Shown: one piece after another, positions 9,548-18,965 of the stretch
Position numbering within the stretch: the stretch's first letter is position 1
How the letters are laid out: every line of letters begins with the position of its first letter
Assembly: GCA_965229565.1 (NCBI GenBank)
Contig: OZ245888.1
Location: 1,426,001-1,490,000 of the forward strand
From: JANQNX01 sp040217095
Lineage (GTDB): Bacteria; Pseudomonadota; Gammaproteobacteria; Eutrophobiales; Eutrophobiaceae
Reading direction: 5' to 3'
DNA length: 64,000 nucleotides
Made by a program: the position numbers and the translations under genes
The notes under the pieces: generated by a model
What the model was told of the DNA's origin: nothing
Seen by the model: the letters and a program-made list of their open reading frames with translations, nothing else
Database searches by the model: none

Positions 9548-9982
9548 ATGACACGTTCACAGCGTATCAAGACAATTGTTAAATTAAAGAACCATCGTGA
9601 ACGTCATGCCGCCAGGTCGTTAGCGGCCAGTCAATTGACGCTCGCAACTATCCGGCAACGCATACAGCAACTGCTGGAGTACCGGGAAGAGTATTTACAG
9701 TTTTTTCAATCCGACGGAATAAAACTATCAATCAAGTCTATTCGCGATCAACAGGCATTCATCTTGCAACTTGACCAGGGTATCGCAATGCTGCGACAGC
9801 AGCTCCGAATCCAGGAGAAGATGAATGACAGGGAACGACAGAACTGGATCCAGCAAAAACAACAGCTGGATACCATGCAAAACATTCACGATCGCTGCTT
9901 TCAGGCAGAACAACAACTACGGGAGCTACGTACACAACACACGCTTGATGAACTGGCAACGAACCGCGCCAGCCGTACCTGA
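9548..9982 (+). CDS. fliJ: Flagellar export chaperone FliJ
   Basis: A 144-residue, highly charged, almost wholly coiled-coil protein (RIKTIVKLKNHRERHAARSLAASQL to the C-terminus), three bases after fliI. FliJ forms the central stalk in the FliI ring and recycles chaperones. Primary sequence is weakly conserved in this family, so the call rests on size, coiled coil and position between fliI and fliK. Confidence 0.85.
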   Translation: MTRSQRIKTIVKLKNHRERHAARSLAASQLTLATIRQRIQQLLEYREEYLQFFQSDGIKLSIKSIRDQQAFILQLDQGIAMLRQQLRIQEKMNDRERQNWIQQKQQLDTMQNIHDRCFQAEQQLRELRTQHTLDELATNRASRT

Positions 9983-10042
9983 AAACTGGCACAGCCATTG
10001 CAATTTCCTCCCTGTACATGGTCATTTAACAGGGTATTAAAC

Positions 10043-11233
10043 GTGAATCCATTACTGACAAGCGGTCTACTGACTGGTAATAAATTATTAGAAAACAATA
10101 GTTTAGGAAGTATTTTCCAGGGTGATAACCTGCCCCAGGGAGAGGCCGGCTTTCAATCCGGGTTTGCGCTTCTGTGGCAACAGTTGGCGGCGACAAGCGG
10201 CAAGGATTTGCCGCAGGCTATGGGTGCTCTTAAAGAACTCAGGCCCGAACTGATTGAACAACTGAGTGAGCAGCTGGAACTTAGCCCGCAACAGTTACTG
10301 GCCTTGCCAGCGCCGGCTCTCGAGGCCATTTCCCGGGTGATGCAGGAAACTCCTGCCTTTAGTCATGGACCACAGATCGTAGCCGGCTTCAATACTGCCC
10401 GCATGCGACAGCCAGAAATGATGAATCCCGAACAGGCTCGTGTCCGATCAGAGGAAACGCCGGATGAGCCTTTTGGTAAATTATTAAATACGCGTGAACA
10501 GTTACACCAGCTGTTACCGCAAGAAGCACTGGAAGAGATAAGTAATCTCAGGGAGCAACTCAACAAGGATAAATTCGATATTGATCTGATGCGACAGATA
10601 TCAGGCCTGAAGTTATTCACCGGCGAGGCTGAACAAAAACTGTCGCCGGGATCATTGTTGCGTGAAGTACAGCAAGGCAAGGTAATGGAGCACCTGGCTG
10701 GTATCGATAAACTCAATTTAAATGCCACCAGCGCATTTCCGGCGAGTGGATTACAAACAGCATTACAGTCGCAGTCAGTCGCGCAACTGCCCAGGGTAGA
10801 AGTCCCGGTTGGACAGGCCCAGTGGGGCCAGGCAGTGGGTGAGCGCCTGATGTTCATGGTCAATAACAAGGTGCAGGCGGCCAGTATAATTCTGAACCCA
10901 CCGGAACTGGGACCAATCGAGGTCAAGGTAAATCTCAATCATGACCAGGCCAGCGTGCATTTTGTTTCCAACCACGCCTCTGTCAGGGATGCGATCGAGG
11001 AGGCTTTGCCAAGATTACGTGAAATGTTTGCCCAGAACGGACTGCAACTGGCAGATGCGAACGTCTCGCAGCAGTCAGCCCAGCAGCAACAGCAGGACCA
11101 GCGCTTTGAACAGGCACCTGTGGTCAATGCCATTGCAATTGATGACGACGACGCCGACGGTCAGCAGGAACTCTCGCCGGACGACATGACAGACTATCTC
11201 GTCAATGATGGTCTGGTCGATCATTACGTCTAG
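10043..11233 (+). CDS. fliK: Flagellar hook-length control protein FliK
   Basis: A 396-residue protein with a low-complexity Gln-rich N-terminal two-thirds and the conserved FliK C-terminal domain (LNPPELGPIEVKVNLNHDQASVHF, about 300-350), which switches export specificity when the hook is long enough. I chose the GTG at 10043 behind AGGG; the frame is open from a TTG at 9998, but that has no ribosome site. Last gene before a 210-base gap that holds the next sigma-54 promoter. Confidence 0.9.
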   Translation: MNPLLTSGLLTGNKLLENNSLGSIFQGDNLPQGEAGFQSGFALLWQQLAATSGKDLPQAMGALKELRPELIEQLSEQLELSPQQLLALPAPALEAISRVMQETPAFSHGPQIVAGFNTARMRQPEMMNPEQARVRSEETPDEPFGKLLNTREQLHQLLPQEALEEISNLREQLNKDKFDIDLMRQISGLKLFTGEAEQKLSPGSLLREVQQGKVMEHLAGIDKLNLNATSAFPASGLQTALQSQSVAQLPRVEVPVGQAQWGQAVGERLMFMVNNKVQAASIILNPPELGPIEVKVNLNHDQASVHFVSNHASVRDAIEEALPRLREMFAQNGLQLADANVSQQSAQQQQQDQRFEQAPVVNAIAIDDDDADGQQELSPDDMTDYLVNDGLVDHYV

Positions 11234-11379
11234 ATAACTCTTTCTTGCAAACGAATAGTACGCACCCCGGTGTGCGTGCTGACGTCTATTACTCGCGTCA
11301 ACATGCCGTTGCTGTCAAAGGATTGACATGGCAACTCCTTCCCCAAGCCAAGTTACTGAAAATAATAATAAAAAACTAA

Positions 11380-11395
11380 TGGCATAGTGCTTGCT
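11380..11395 (+). promoter_or_regulatory. Sigma-54 promoter of fliL operon
   Basis: TGGCATAGTGCTTGCT matches the -24/-12 consensus at every specified base, 49 bases before fliL. It differs from the fleS promoter (1851-1866) at only one or two positions, and the A-rich bases upstream are also similar. It probably drives fliL through at least flhA, and perhaps to cheB. A GC-rich inverted repeat (ACGCAC...GTGCGT, about 11260-11277) lies upstream in the same gap, without a T run. Confidence 0.9.
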
Positions 11396-11443
11396 AAATG
11401 TAAACCGACACTGTGTTTTTGTGACCAATCATGGAGATTCAAA

Positions 11444-11992
11444 ATGGCTGAAGAGGAAGATTTGGAAGACGTTACCGAAGAGGAACAGCCGGCAAAAAAG
11501 AAAAAGCCGTTACTGTTGATCATTGCTGCCGCTGTGGTTGTCGTGGCAGGCGCCGGTACCGGAGCCTATTTTATGCTGGGCCAGGGTAGCGTCGAAGCAG
11601 CTGTCGATGAAAAGGCAACAGTTGCGAAGACAGAAAAATCCGACAAGGGTGGAGAAAACCCAGCAACTGTGGGTGAAGCATATTATTTTTCACTGGACCC
11701 GCCGTTCATTGTTAACTTTGCCGGCACCAGGCGTGCCCGTTTTCTCCAGGTCAGTATCGAGGGCCTGACCCGTGACTCAAGGGTAAAAGAAGACATCACC
11801 AAGCATCTGCCGCAGGTAAGAAATAGCCTGGTGTTATTACTGAGCAGCAAGACCTATGAAGAACTCAATACGATGGAAGGCAAGGCAAGTCTGCGTAAGC
11901 AGGTGTTAAGGGAAATTCAGAAAATACTGGAAGCTGAGACAGGTCATGAAGGTGTTGAAGACGTGTTCTTTACCAGTTTTGTAATGCAATAA
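11444..11992 (+). CDS. fliL: Flagellar basal body-associated protein FliL
   Basis: A 182-residue single-pass membrane protein: acidic N-terminus with KKKK, one membrane segment (about 24-46, rich in A/V/G), then a periplasmic domain with the FliL pattern YFSLDPPFIVNFAGTRRARFLQVSI. FliL rings surround the stator units. The ATG at 11444 follows ATGGAGATTC. A start at 11387 would place the codon beside the sigma-54 -12 element and is unlikely. First gene of the fliL-R block. Confidence 0.93.
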   Translation: MAEEEDLEDVTEEEQPAKKKKPLLLIIAAAVVVVAGAGTGAYFMLGQGSVEAAVDEKATVAKTEKSDKGGENPATVGEAYYFSLDPPFIVNFAGTRRARFLQVSIEGLTRDSRVKEDITKHLPQVRNSLVLLLSSKTYEELNTMEGKASLRKQVLREIQKILEAETGHEGVEDVFFTSFVMQ

Positions 11993-12016
11993 CCAAACAT
12001 GGATGAGGCATAGAAC

Positions 12017-13039
12017 ATGGCTGAAGACATACTTTCACAAGACGAGATTGATGCCCTCTTGACCGGCGTTGACAGTGGTGACGTCGATACCGATGGGGAA
12101 GACCTCGTTGAAGATGGTACGGCGAAGACCTACGATTTCAGCAGCCAGGACCGCATCGTTCGCGGTCGTATGCCGACGCTGGAAATGATTAATGAGCGTT
12201 TCGCCAGGAATTTCCGCATCACATTATTTAATTTCCTGCGTCGTTCACCGGCTATTTCGGTAGACGGTGTGCAGATGACGAAATTTGGTGAATACATTCA
12301 CAGCCTGTTCATGCCATCTAACCTGAACCTCGTCAAGATAAGACCATTACGCGGTACTGCGCTGTTTGTCATGAATCCCAAGCTGGTCTACTCGATTGTT
12401 GATGCTTTTTTCGGTGGTGATGGTCGTTTCCATACCAAGATTGAAGGCCGTGATTTTACCAGTACAGAAATGCAGGTAGTGCATACGATTCTTTACAAGA
12501 TTTTTGACGATCTGAAAGAAGCCTGGGCACCGATTATCGACCTTACGTTTGAACATGCCGGTTCAGAAGTGAACCCGCATTTTGCAAACATAGTAACGCC
12601 CAGCGAAGTGGTTGTTGTATCGACTATTCATGTAGAACTGGACAACGGTGGCGGTGATCTACACCTGACCCTGCCTTATTCAATGATTGAACCGCTACGC
12701 GAACAGCTTGATGCCGGTGTGCAAAGTGACAGTTCAGATTATGACCAGCGCTGGATAAATTCCCTGCGCGAGGAAATCAAGAAAGCAAGCATAGAAATTT
12801 CAAGCACACTCACAGAAACGGATATTTCATTAAGAGAGTTAAAACAACTTAAAACCGGCGATGTAATCCCGATTGACTTTCCAGAAACGGTTTTTGCTGA
12901 TGTGGATGGTATTCCGGTATTTCGTGGTCAATATGGACTTTCCCGGGGTAATCGGGCTTTAAAGGTAGTTGAAATGTTAAGACACGATAGTTCATCGACT
13001 GCCATTAGTTATTTACAGGAGCAAAGCAATGACAGATGA
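12017..13039 (+). CDS. fliM: Flagellar motor switch protein FliM
   Basis: A 340-residue switch protein. The N-terminus carries the phospho-CheY binding peptide (ILSQDEIDALL, about 5-15), the middle CheC-like domain contacts FliG, and the C-terminal SpoA domain pairs with FliN. Length is typical. It overlaps fliN by 11 bases, which fits the fixed FliM:FliN complex. Confidence 0.97.
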   Translation: MAEDILSQDEIDALLTGVDSGDVDTDGEDLVEDGTAKTYDFSSQDRIVRGRMPTLEMINERFARNFRITLFNFLRRSPAISVDGVQMTKFGEYIHSLFMPSNLNLVKIRPLRGTALFVMNPKLVYSIVDAFFGGDGRFHTKIEGRDFTSTEMQVVHTILYKIFDDLKEAWAPIIDLTFEHAGSEVNPHFANIVTPSEVVVVSTIHVELDNGGGDLHLTLPYSMIEPLREQLDAGVQSDSSDYDQRWINSLREEIKKASIEISSTLTETDISLRELKQLKTGDVIPIDFPETVFADVDGIPVFRGQYGLSRGNRALKVVEMLRHDSSSTAISYLQEQSNDR

Positions 13040-13442
13040 AACAGGCAACGTGGAAGAGGAAGCAATGAGCGATGACTGGGCTGCAGCTATGTCGGAACAG
13101 GCAGAATCAGAGACAGGAGATTCTCAGGTAGAGAATGCGCCACTGCAAAACCTGCAGCCTGAAAAGAAGGCAGGTGGAACCGATGCCAACCTGGAAGCAA
13201 TACTGGATATACCGGTCACGCTATCAGTACGTATCGGTAAAACCAGGATCAGCATCAAGAACCTGCTGCAGTTAAACCAGGGTTCGGTGGTAGAGCTTGA
13301 AAGACTTGCCGGTGAGCCACTGGATGTACTGGTGAACGACACACTGGTCGCGCATGGTGAGGTCGTGGTGGTTAATGAAAAGTACGGTATACGCCTGACA
13401 GATATTGTCAGTGCCCACGAACGCGTCAAGAAACTGCAGTGA
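13029..13442 (+). CDS. fliN: Flagellar motor switch protein FliN
   Basis: A 137-residue protein. An acidic, variable N-terminal 50 residues precede a SpoA domain (ILDIPVTLSVRIGKTRISIKNLLQLNQGSVVELERLAGEPLDVLVN) that builds the lower C-ring and binds FliH. An internal ATG at 13065 (MSDDWAAAMSEQ) is an alternative start. The gene overlaps fliM and fliO at its two ends, so the three are probably translated in series. Confidence 0.95.
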   Translation: MTDETGNVEEEAMSDDWAAAMSEQAESETGDSQVENAPLQNLQPEKKAGGTDANLEAILDIPVTLSVRIGKTRISIKNLLQLNQGSVVELERLAGEPLDVLVNDTLVAHGEVVVVNEKYGIRLTDIVSAHERVKKLQ

Positions 13443-13879
13443 TAATACATCCAGTTGGCGTGAAGTCTCGCTTCCTGTTACTGGCATTGCCACTGTTACT
13501 ATTGCTGGCAAGTGTTTCGGCCTTTGCAGCAGAGCCACTAACAGGTTCGTCAGAAGCAGTCACTGTCACGGCCTATATAAAGGTGATAGTGGGGCTATTG
13601 TTTGTAATTGGCCTGTTTTTAATCGCTACGTACCTGTTCAAGCGCTATGGCAATGGTCCCATGTTAGCCAAAGGCCAGATGAAGATCATCGATGGTCTGC
13701 ATATCAGTAATAAGGAACGGCTGGTGCTGGTTGAATTAAAGGGAAGGCAACTGCTACTGGCCATTACACCGGGCAGTATTACCAAGATCGATACGCTATA
13801 CAGCGATCTTGATGCAGCCAATGGCAAAGAATCCTCTTATGAATTAATGCAGGCCGCAGCCGAACGTTCACAGGTATGA
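13439..13879 (+). CDS. fliO: Flagellar biosynthesis protein FliO
   Basis: A 146-residue bitopic protein. It has a signal-like N-terminal segment (FLLLALPLLLLLASVSAFA), a second membrane segment (VIVGLLFVIGLFLIATYLF, about 48-66) and a small cytoplasmic domain with LVELKGRQLLLAITPGSI. FliO helps assemble the FliP ring. The GTG at 13439 overlaps the fliN stop (GTGA); a GTG at 13460 is an alternative that starts right at the hydrophobic segment. fliP begins four bases before its end. Confidence 0.88.
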   Translation: MIIHPVGVKSRFLLLALPLLLLLASVSAFAAEPLTGSSEAVTVTAYIKVIVGLLFVIGLFLIATYLFKRYGNGPMLAKGQMKIIDGLHISNKERLVLVELKGRQLLLAITPGSITKIDTLYSDLDAANGKESSYELMQAAAERSQV

Positions 13880-14616
13880 CTATGCGACTACTCATTTTGT
13901 TATTGCTGTTATTACCCGGACTTGCTCACGCACAGCCGGGGCTTGATCTGCTTACGGTAATTGATAACCAGGACGGTGGTCAGACTTATACACTCAGCAT
14001 CAAGATCTTTTTCCTGATGACCGTACTGACGTTGTTGCCGGCAGCAGTATTGATGATGACGTCTTTCACCCGAATTATTATTGTATTGGCTATTCTGCGC
14101 CAGGCACTTGGTACAGCGCAGACACCCAGTAGCCAGATTTTGATTGGCCTGGCCCTGTTCCTGAGTTTTTTTATCATGACGCCGGTGATTGACCAGATTT
14201 ACCAGGGTTCAATTCAACCCTATATGGACGAACAAATGACGGCCGATCAGGCAATCAATAATGCAGCGGTGCCTATTCGCGAATTCATGCTTGCGCAAAC
14301 CCGCGAAACCGATATCGAGTTGTTTGCCAATATCTCCGGTAAAACCGATATCGCAACGCAGGATGACATCCCGTTCACGTTAATCGTTCCGGCCTTTGTC
14401 ACCAGTGAACTCAAGACCGCGTTCCAGATCGGCTTTCTGATCTTTATTCCATTCCTGATTATCGACCTGGTGGTCGCCAGTGTACTGATGTCCATGGGTA
14501 TGATGATGTTGTCACCACTCATCATCTCATTTCCATTCAAATTGATGTTGTTCGTACTGGTTGATGGCTGGGCGTTGATTATGGGTACCCTGGCTGGAAG
14601 TTTTTACTTTGCATGA
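13876..14616 (+). CDS. fliP: Flagellar export gate protein FliP
   Basis: A 246-residue export gate subunit. A cleavable signal peptide (MTMRLLILLLLLLPGLAHA) is followed by membrane segments and the FliP signatures MTSFTRIIIVLAILRQALG and FFIMTPVIDQIY, then VASVLMSMGMMMLSP near the C-terminus. Five FliP, four FliQ and one FliR form the core of the export channel. It overlaps the fliO 3' end. Confidence 0.97.
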   Translation: MTMRLLILLLLLLPGLAHAQPGLDLLTVIDNQDGGQTYTLSIKIFFLMTVLTLLPAAVLMMTSFTRIIIVLAILRQALGTAQTPSSQILIGLALFLSFFIMTPVIDQIYQGSIQPYMDEQMTADQAINNAAVPIREFMLAQTRETDIELFANISGKTDIATQDDIPFTLIVPAFVTSELKTAFQIGFLIFIPFLIIDLVVASVLMSMGMMMLSPLIISFPFKLMLFVLVDGWALIMGTLAGSFYFA

Positions 14617-14625
14617 GGCTGACTG

Positions 14626-14895
14626 ATGACTCCTGAATTGATTATCCAGATAGGCCAGGAATCGCTTTACTACCTGACCATCATCTTACTGATCATGCTG
14701 GTGCCGGCGCTGATAGTGGGTGTACTTATCAGTATGTTCCAGGCGGCCACACAGATTAACGAAATGACTTTGAGCTTTATTCCAAAGTTGCTGATCACAC
14801 TGCTGGTCATGGTTGTGGCCGGTCCGTATATGTTACGACTGGTAACGGAATACACATTGAGACTGTTTGAGGATATTCCTCAGTTAATCGGGTGA
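14626..14895 (+). CDS. fliQ: Flagellar export gate protein FliQ
   Basis: An 89-residue, two-helix membrane protein with the family motif LVGVLISMFQAATQINEMTLSFIPK (here VGVLISMFQAATQINEMTLS). FliQ packs around the FliP-FliR core of the type III export gate. It lies nine bases after fliP and nine before fliR. Length is standard. Confidence 0.96.
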   Translation: MTPELIIQIGQESLYYLTIILLIMLVPALIVGVLISMFQAATQINEMTLSFIPKLLITLLVMVVAGPYMLRLVTEYTLRLFEDIPQLIG

Positions 14896-14904
14896 TGACC
14901 GGGA

Positions 14905-15681
14905 ATGTTCACAGTAACCACGCTGGAAATAATGCAACTGGTGCAGGCCTGGCTCTGGCCTTTCTTTCGTATCGCCGGCCTGGTTATGACTGCACCGTTG
15001 ATTGGTACGCGAACCGTTCCGGTGCGCATTCGTTTGATAATTGCGCTTGCTATCACCATGGTGATCTTCCCGGTTATTCCTGCCATGCCGGACGTGGAAC
15101 CGATTTCCGGGGAGGGTTTCCTGATCTCGATACAACAGGTGATGACCGGTATTGCCATGGGTTTATGTCTGCGCGTGGTATTTGTAGCCCTGGAACTGGC
15201 GGGACAGGCAATTGGCCAGTTGATGGGATTAATGATGGCAAACATGGTTGATCCCATGAACGGTAATAATGTCCCCATCATTGGTCAGTTTTACCTGTTA
15301 CTGGCAACGCTGTTGTTCCTGGCAGTTGATGGGCACCTGTTAATGATAAAGGTACTGGCAGAAAGTTTTACTACACTGCCGATTGGTGTAAATGGCATCA
15401 GCAGTAACGGTATCTGGGATTTCATTACCTGGACCGGTCAAATTATCGGCGTGGCCGTCATCATTGCGTTACCGGCCATGGTGTCATTGTTAATCGTTAA
15501 CCTTTCTTTTGGCGTGATGACGCGCGCGGCACCACAGCTCAACATCTTTGCCGTGGGTTTTCCGATCATGATAATTCTTGGCGTGATGATTATTTTCTTC
15601 AGCCTGAATACGTTCGTACCGCACATGATACAAATGTTTGAAGACGGTAATTTCATGATGTTGAAACTGGTGAGTCAATAA
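14905..15681 (+). CDS. fliR: Flagellar export gate protein FliR
   Basis: A 258-residue polytopic membrane protein with the FliR pattern (RIAGLVMTAPLIGTRTVPVR, then LAGQAIGQLMGLMMANMVDP). It supplies the single FliR subunit of the export gate and forms part of the plug. The last base of its stop is the first base of the flhB start, so FliR and FlhB, which interact in the gate, are probably translated in a coupled way. Confidence 0.96.
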   Translation: MFTVTTLEIMQLVQAWLWPFFRIAGLVMTAPLIGTRTVPVRIRLIIALAITMVIFPVIPAMPDVEPISGEGFLISIQQVMTGIAMGLCLRVVFVALELAGQAIGQLMGLMMANMVDPMNGNNVPIIGQFYLLLATLLFLAVDGHLLMIKVLAESFTTLPIGVNGISSNGIWDFITWTGQIIGVAVIIALPAMVSLLIVNLSFGVMTRAAPQLNIFAVGFPIMIILGVMIIFFSLNTFVPHMIQMFEDGNFMMLKLVSQ

Positions 15682-16814
15682 TGGCCGAGAACGATACCAG
15701 CCAGGAACGTACAGAAGAGGCCACCCCGCGGCGCCGCGAGGAGGCGCGCAAGAAAGGCCAGGTTTCGCGTTCACGTGAACTGACCACGATGTTCCTGATG
15801 ATGACCAGTGCCTTTGTATTTATCCTGATGGGAAAGGACTTGTCCAACGCGTTACAGCAACTGATGGCGAGCAATTTCTCCATACATCGCAACAACATTT
15901 TTAACGAACACTACCTCATCAATGCATTGCTCGTATCCGGCCAGGATATCCTGGTCAGCTTCGCGCCGCTGTTACTGGTTTTTATCATGATTGCGTTCAT
16001 GGCGCCGATGCTGGTCGGTGGCTGGCTGTTCAGTCCCGAGGCATTGGCATTCAAGCCGGACAAGCTGAATCCGATCAGTGGCATCAAGCGTTTGTTTGGC
16101 ATGAAAACTGTCATGGAGTTTTTCAAGACGGCGGCCAAGTTTCTACTGGTCACCGTGATAGCGATGGCCGTGCTCTGGTACAACATTGGTGACCTGCTGT
16201 ATGTAGGTATGAATGGACTTGAACCGGGACTGACCCAGGCCAGTGATTTGATCATTTCCAGTTTCCTGATCGTGTGCCTGTCGACGGTATTGATTGCCTT
16301 TGTTGACGTACCGTTCCAGATCTTTGAACACAGCAAGCAGATACGTATGACCAAGCAACAGGTCAAGGATGAAATGAAGGAAACCGAGGGTAAACCCGAG
16401 GTCAAGCAGCACATACGCCAGATGCAAATGGAAATGGCCAATCGTCGCATGATGGAACAGGTGCCGAATGCCGACGTGGTTATCACCAACCCGACGCACT
16501 ACGCGGTTGCCCTGAGTTATAAACCGGACAGCATGGATGCGCCTAGGGTTGTTGCCAAGGGTGCTGACCTGGTTGCTGCACGTATCAGGGATATAGCCAA
16601 AGAAAACAATGTGATGATCTTCCCGGCGCCGATGCTGGCCCGTGCCATTTATTACAACACGAAGATCAACCAGGACGTGCCGGCCGGTTTATACCTGGCG
16701 GTCGCGCAGGTACTGGCCTATGTCTTCCAGTTGCGTGATCACATTGGCAATAGCAACAGGAATCCGAAGGCACCGACGGACTTACCCATTCCGGACGAGT
16801 TTAAGCATGATTAA
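15681..16814 (+). CDS. flhB: Export specificity switch protein FlhB
   Basis: A 377-residue protein. The N-terminal motif SQERTEEATPRRREEARKKG is typical; four membrane segments follow to about residue 210, then the cytoplasmic domain with the self-cleaving NPTH motif (VITNPTHYAVAL, about 269-280). Cleavage between Asn and Pro allows the switch from hook to filament substrates under FliK control. Follows fliR directly. Confidence 0.97.
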   Translation: MAENDTSQERTEEATPRRREEARKKGQVSRSRELTTMFLMMTSAFVFILMGKDLSNALQQLMASNFSIHRNNIFNEHYLINALLVSGQDILVSFAPLLLVFIMIAFMAPMLVGGWLFSPEALAFKPDKLNPISGIKRLFGMKTVMEFFKTAAKFLLVTVIAMAVLWYNIGDLLYVGMNGLEPGLTQASDLIISSFLIVCLSTVLIAFVDVPFQIFEHSKQIRMTKQQVKDEMKETEGKPEVKQHIRQMQMEMANRRMMEQVPNADVVITNPTHYAVALSYKPDSMDAPRVVAKGADLVAARIRDIAKENNVMIFPAPMLARAIYYNTKINQDVPAGLYLAVAQVLAYVFQLRDHIGNSNRNPKAPTDLPIPDEFKHD

Positions 16815-16841
16815 CGAGGTAACAAATGAGGGTGTAGAAAG

Positions 16842-18944
16842 ATGGCTGTAGGTGTCGCTACATTGAAATTTGCCGACGTGAATCGCATGGGCCTGGGTGC
16901 CCCGTTCCTGTTAATGGCGATCCTGGCCATGATGGTCATTCCACTGGCGCCGTTTGTGCTCGACATTACCTTTACTTTTAATATCGCACTGTCGCTGATC
17001 GTGTTGCTTGCCGTTATCTATAGTCGCCGACCACTGGACTTCGCTGTATTTCCAACAGTGTTGCTGATCGCGACGCTGTTACGACTTAGTCTGAACGTGG
17101 CTTCCACGCGTGTGGTGTTGCTCAACGGTCACACTGGTCCGGATGCGGCCGGTAAAGTCATTGAATCCTTCGGCGATTTTGTCGTGGGTGGTAATTACAC
17201 GGTAGGCTTTGTCGTGTTTGCCATTCTCGTTGTGATCAACTTTGTCGTGGTCACCAAGGGTGCCGGACGAATCTCCGAGGTGACTGCACGCTTCACCCTG
17301 GATGCCATGCCCGGTAAACAAATGGCGATCGATGCTGACCTGAACGCCGGTCTGATCGACCAGGAAGAAGCCAAGCTCCGTCGTGCCGAGGTTGCACAGG
17401 AATCAGATTTCTACGGGGCCATGGATGGTGCCAGCAAGTTCGTCAAGGGTGATGCCATTGCCGGTATCCTGATCCTGTTTATTAACATACTCGGTGGTCT
17501 TGCAATTGGTACCCTGCAACATGATATGCCCATGGGCGATGCGGCACGGGTTTATACATTATTAACAATCGGTGATGGTCTCGTTGCGCAGATACCTTCA
17601 TTATTACTGTCGACGGCGGCCGCGATCATGGTCACGCGCGTATCCACCTCGTCCGACATGGGCGAACAGATCCTGTTCCAGTTATTTCAAAGCCCGAAAA
17701 CACTTTACGTTACGGCCGGTGTCCTGGGGCTGATTGGTATTGTCCCGGGCATGCCGAACGTGGCTTTTCTCTCGTTAGCTGCTGCTGCCGGTGGGCTCGC
17801 CTATTACATGGAATTGCAGAGAAGCAAGGTCGAGGCAGAGGAAGCCGCACAAGAAGCTGCAGTCGAACCGCAACCGGTTGAAAGACCCGAAGAAGAACGT
17901 GAGCTGAGCTGGGATGACGTTGAAAGTATCGATCAGATCGGTCTTGAGGTGGGTTATCGTTTAATACCCATGGTTGATCGTCGCCAGGGTGGACAATTGT
18001 TATCGCGTGTAAAAGGCGTACGCAAAAAACTGACACAGGAGCTGGGCTTTTTATTACCGCCCGTGCATATCCGTGACAACCTGGACCTGGATCCAAACAG
18101 TTACCGCATCGTGGTCAAGGATGCCACCGTTGCCCGCTCCAGCGTGCAGGTCGACGCCGAATTGGCGATCAATCCGGGTCAGGTCTTTGGCGAATTACCC
18201 GGCAACAAGTCTACTGACCCGGTATTCGGGCTGGAGGCTACCTGGATCGATCCATCCCAGCGTGACCAGGCGCAGACTTACGGTTATACCGTGGTCGACC
18301 CCAGTACCGTGATCGCCACGCACATGAGCCAGATATTGCAGGACCATGCGCATGAATTGATCGGTCACCGCGAAGTGCAGTCACTACTCGATCGCTATAA
18401 CGAGCAATCACCCAAGGTGATCGATGACATTATTCCGGGCGTGGTGCCGCTGGGTGTGATCCTCAAGGTCATGCAGAACCTGCTTAAGGAACACATCCCG
18501 GTACGAGATACCCGTACCATCATCGAGACCATCATCGAGCACGCCAGGACTACCCAGAATACCGACGATCTGACAGCACATGTCAGGGTCGCGCTGGGAC
18601 GCTTTATTGTTGAGCGTATTGGTGGTGGCGACACCGAACTACCAGTGATGACATTGGACATGTCGTTGGAACAGTTATTGCAGCAAACATTACAGGCAAT
18701 GAGTGAGGGCACCGGTGCCATCGAACCCAACCTTGCGCAGCGAATGATTCAGTCGCTAAGGGAGGCAGCAGACAAGCAGGAGGTGGCAGGTGAACCCGCG
18801 ATATTACTGGTGGCTGATGGACTGAGGGAGTTAATGGTGAAACTGGTTAGAAACAGCGTGCCCAGGCTACACATCCTCGGTTTCAGCGAGGTGCCGGAAA
18901 ACAAGGAAATACGCATCGTTAAAACAGTTGGGGCAGCAGCTTAA
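16842..18944 (+). CDS. flhA: Flagellar export gate protein FlhA
   Basis: A 700-residue protein. About eight membrane segments occupy the first 330 residues, including the conserved stretch FPTVLLIATLLRLSLNVAST and the FHIPEP region (RFTLDAMPGKQMAIDADLNAG with GAMDGASKFVKGDAI). The large cytoplasmic domain that forms the nonameric docking ring for chaperone-substrate pairs follows. Length is normal. Start ATG at 16842 behind a GTAGAAAG site; 27 bases after flhB. Confidence 0.97.
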   Translation: MAVGVATLKFADVNRMGLGAPFLLMAILAMMVIPLAPFVLDITFTFNIALSLIVLLAVIYSRRPLDFAVFPTVLLIATLLRLSLNVASTRVVLLNGHTGPDAAGKVIESFGDFVVGGNYTVGFVVFAILVVINFVVVTKGAGRISEVTARFTLDAMPGKQMAIDADLNAGLIDQEEAKLRRAEVAQESDFYGAMDGASKFVKGDAIAGILILFINILGGLAIGTLQHDMPMGDAARVYTLLTIGDGLVAQIPSLLLSTAAAIMVTRVSTSSDMGEQILFQLFQSPKTLYVTAGVLGLIGIVPGMPNVAFLSLAAAAGGLAYYMELQRSKVEAEEAAQEAAVEPQPVERPEEERELSWDDVESIDQIGLEVGYRLIPMVDRRQGGQLLSRVKGVRKKLTQELGFLLPPVHIRDNLDLDPNSYRIVVKDATVARSSVQVDAELAINPGQVFGELPGNKSTDPVFGLEATWIDPSQRDQAQTYGYTVVDPSTVIATHMSQILQDHAHELIGHREVQSLLDRYNEQSPKVIDDIIPGVVPLGVILKVMQNLLKEHIPVRDTRTIIETIIEHARTTQNTDDLTAHVRVALGRFIVERIGGGDTELPVMTLDMSLEQLLQQTLQAMSEGTGAIEPNLAQRMIQSLREAADKQEVAGEPAILLVADGLRELMVKLVRNSVPRLHILGFSEVPENKEIRIVKTVGAAA

Positions 18945-18965
18945 GGTTTATTCAGGTAGGAAACT

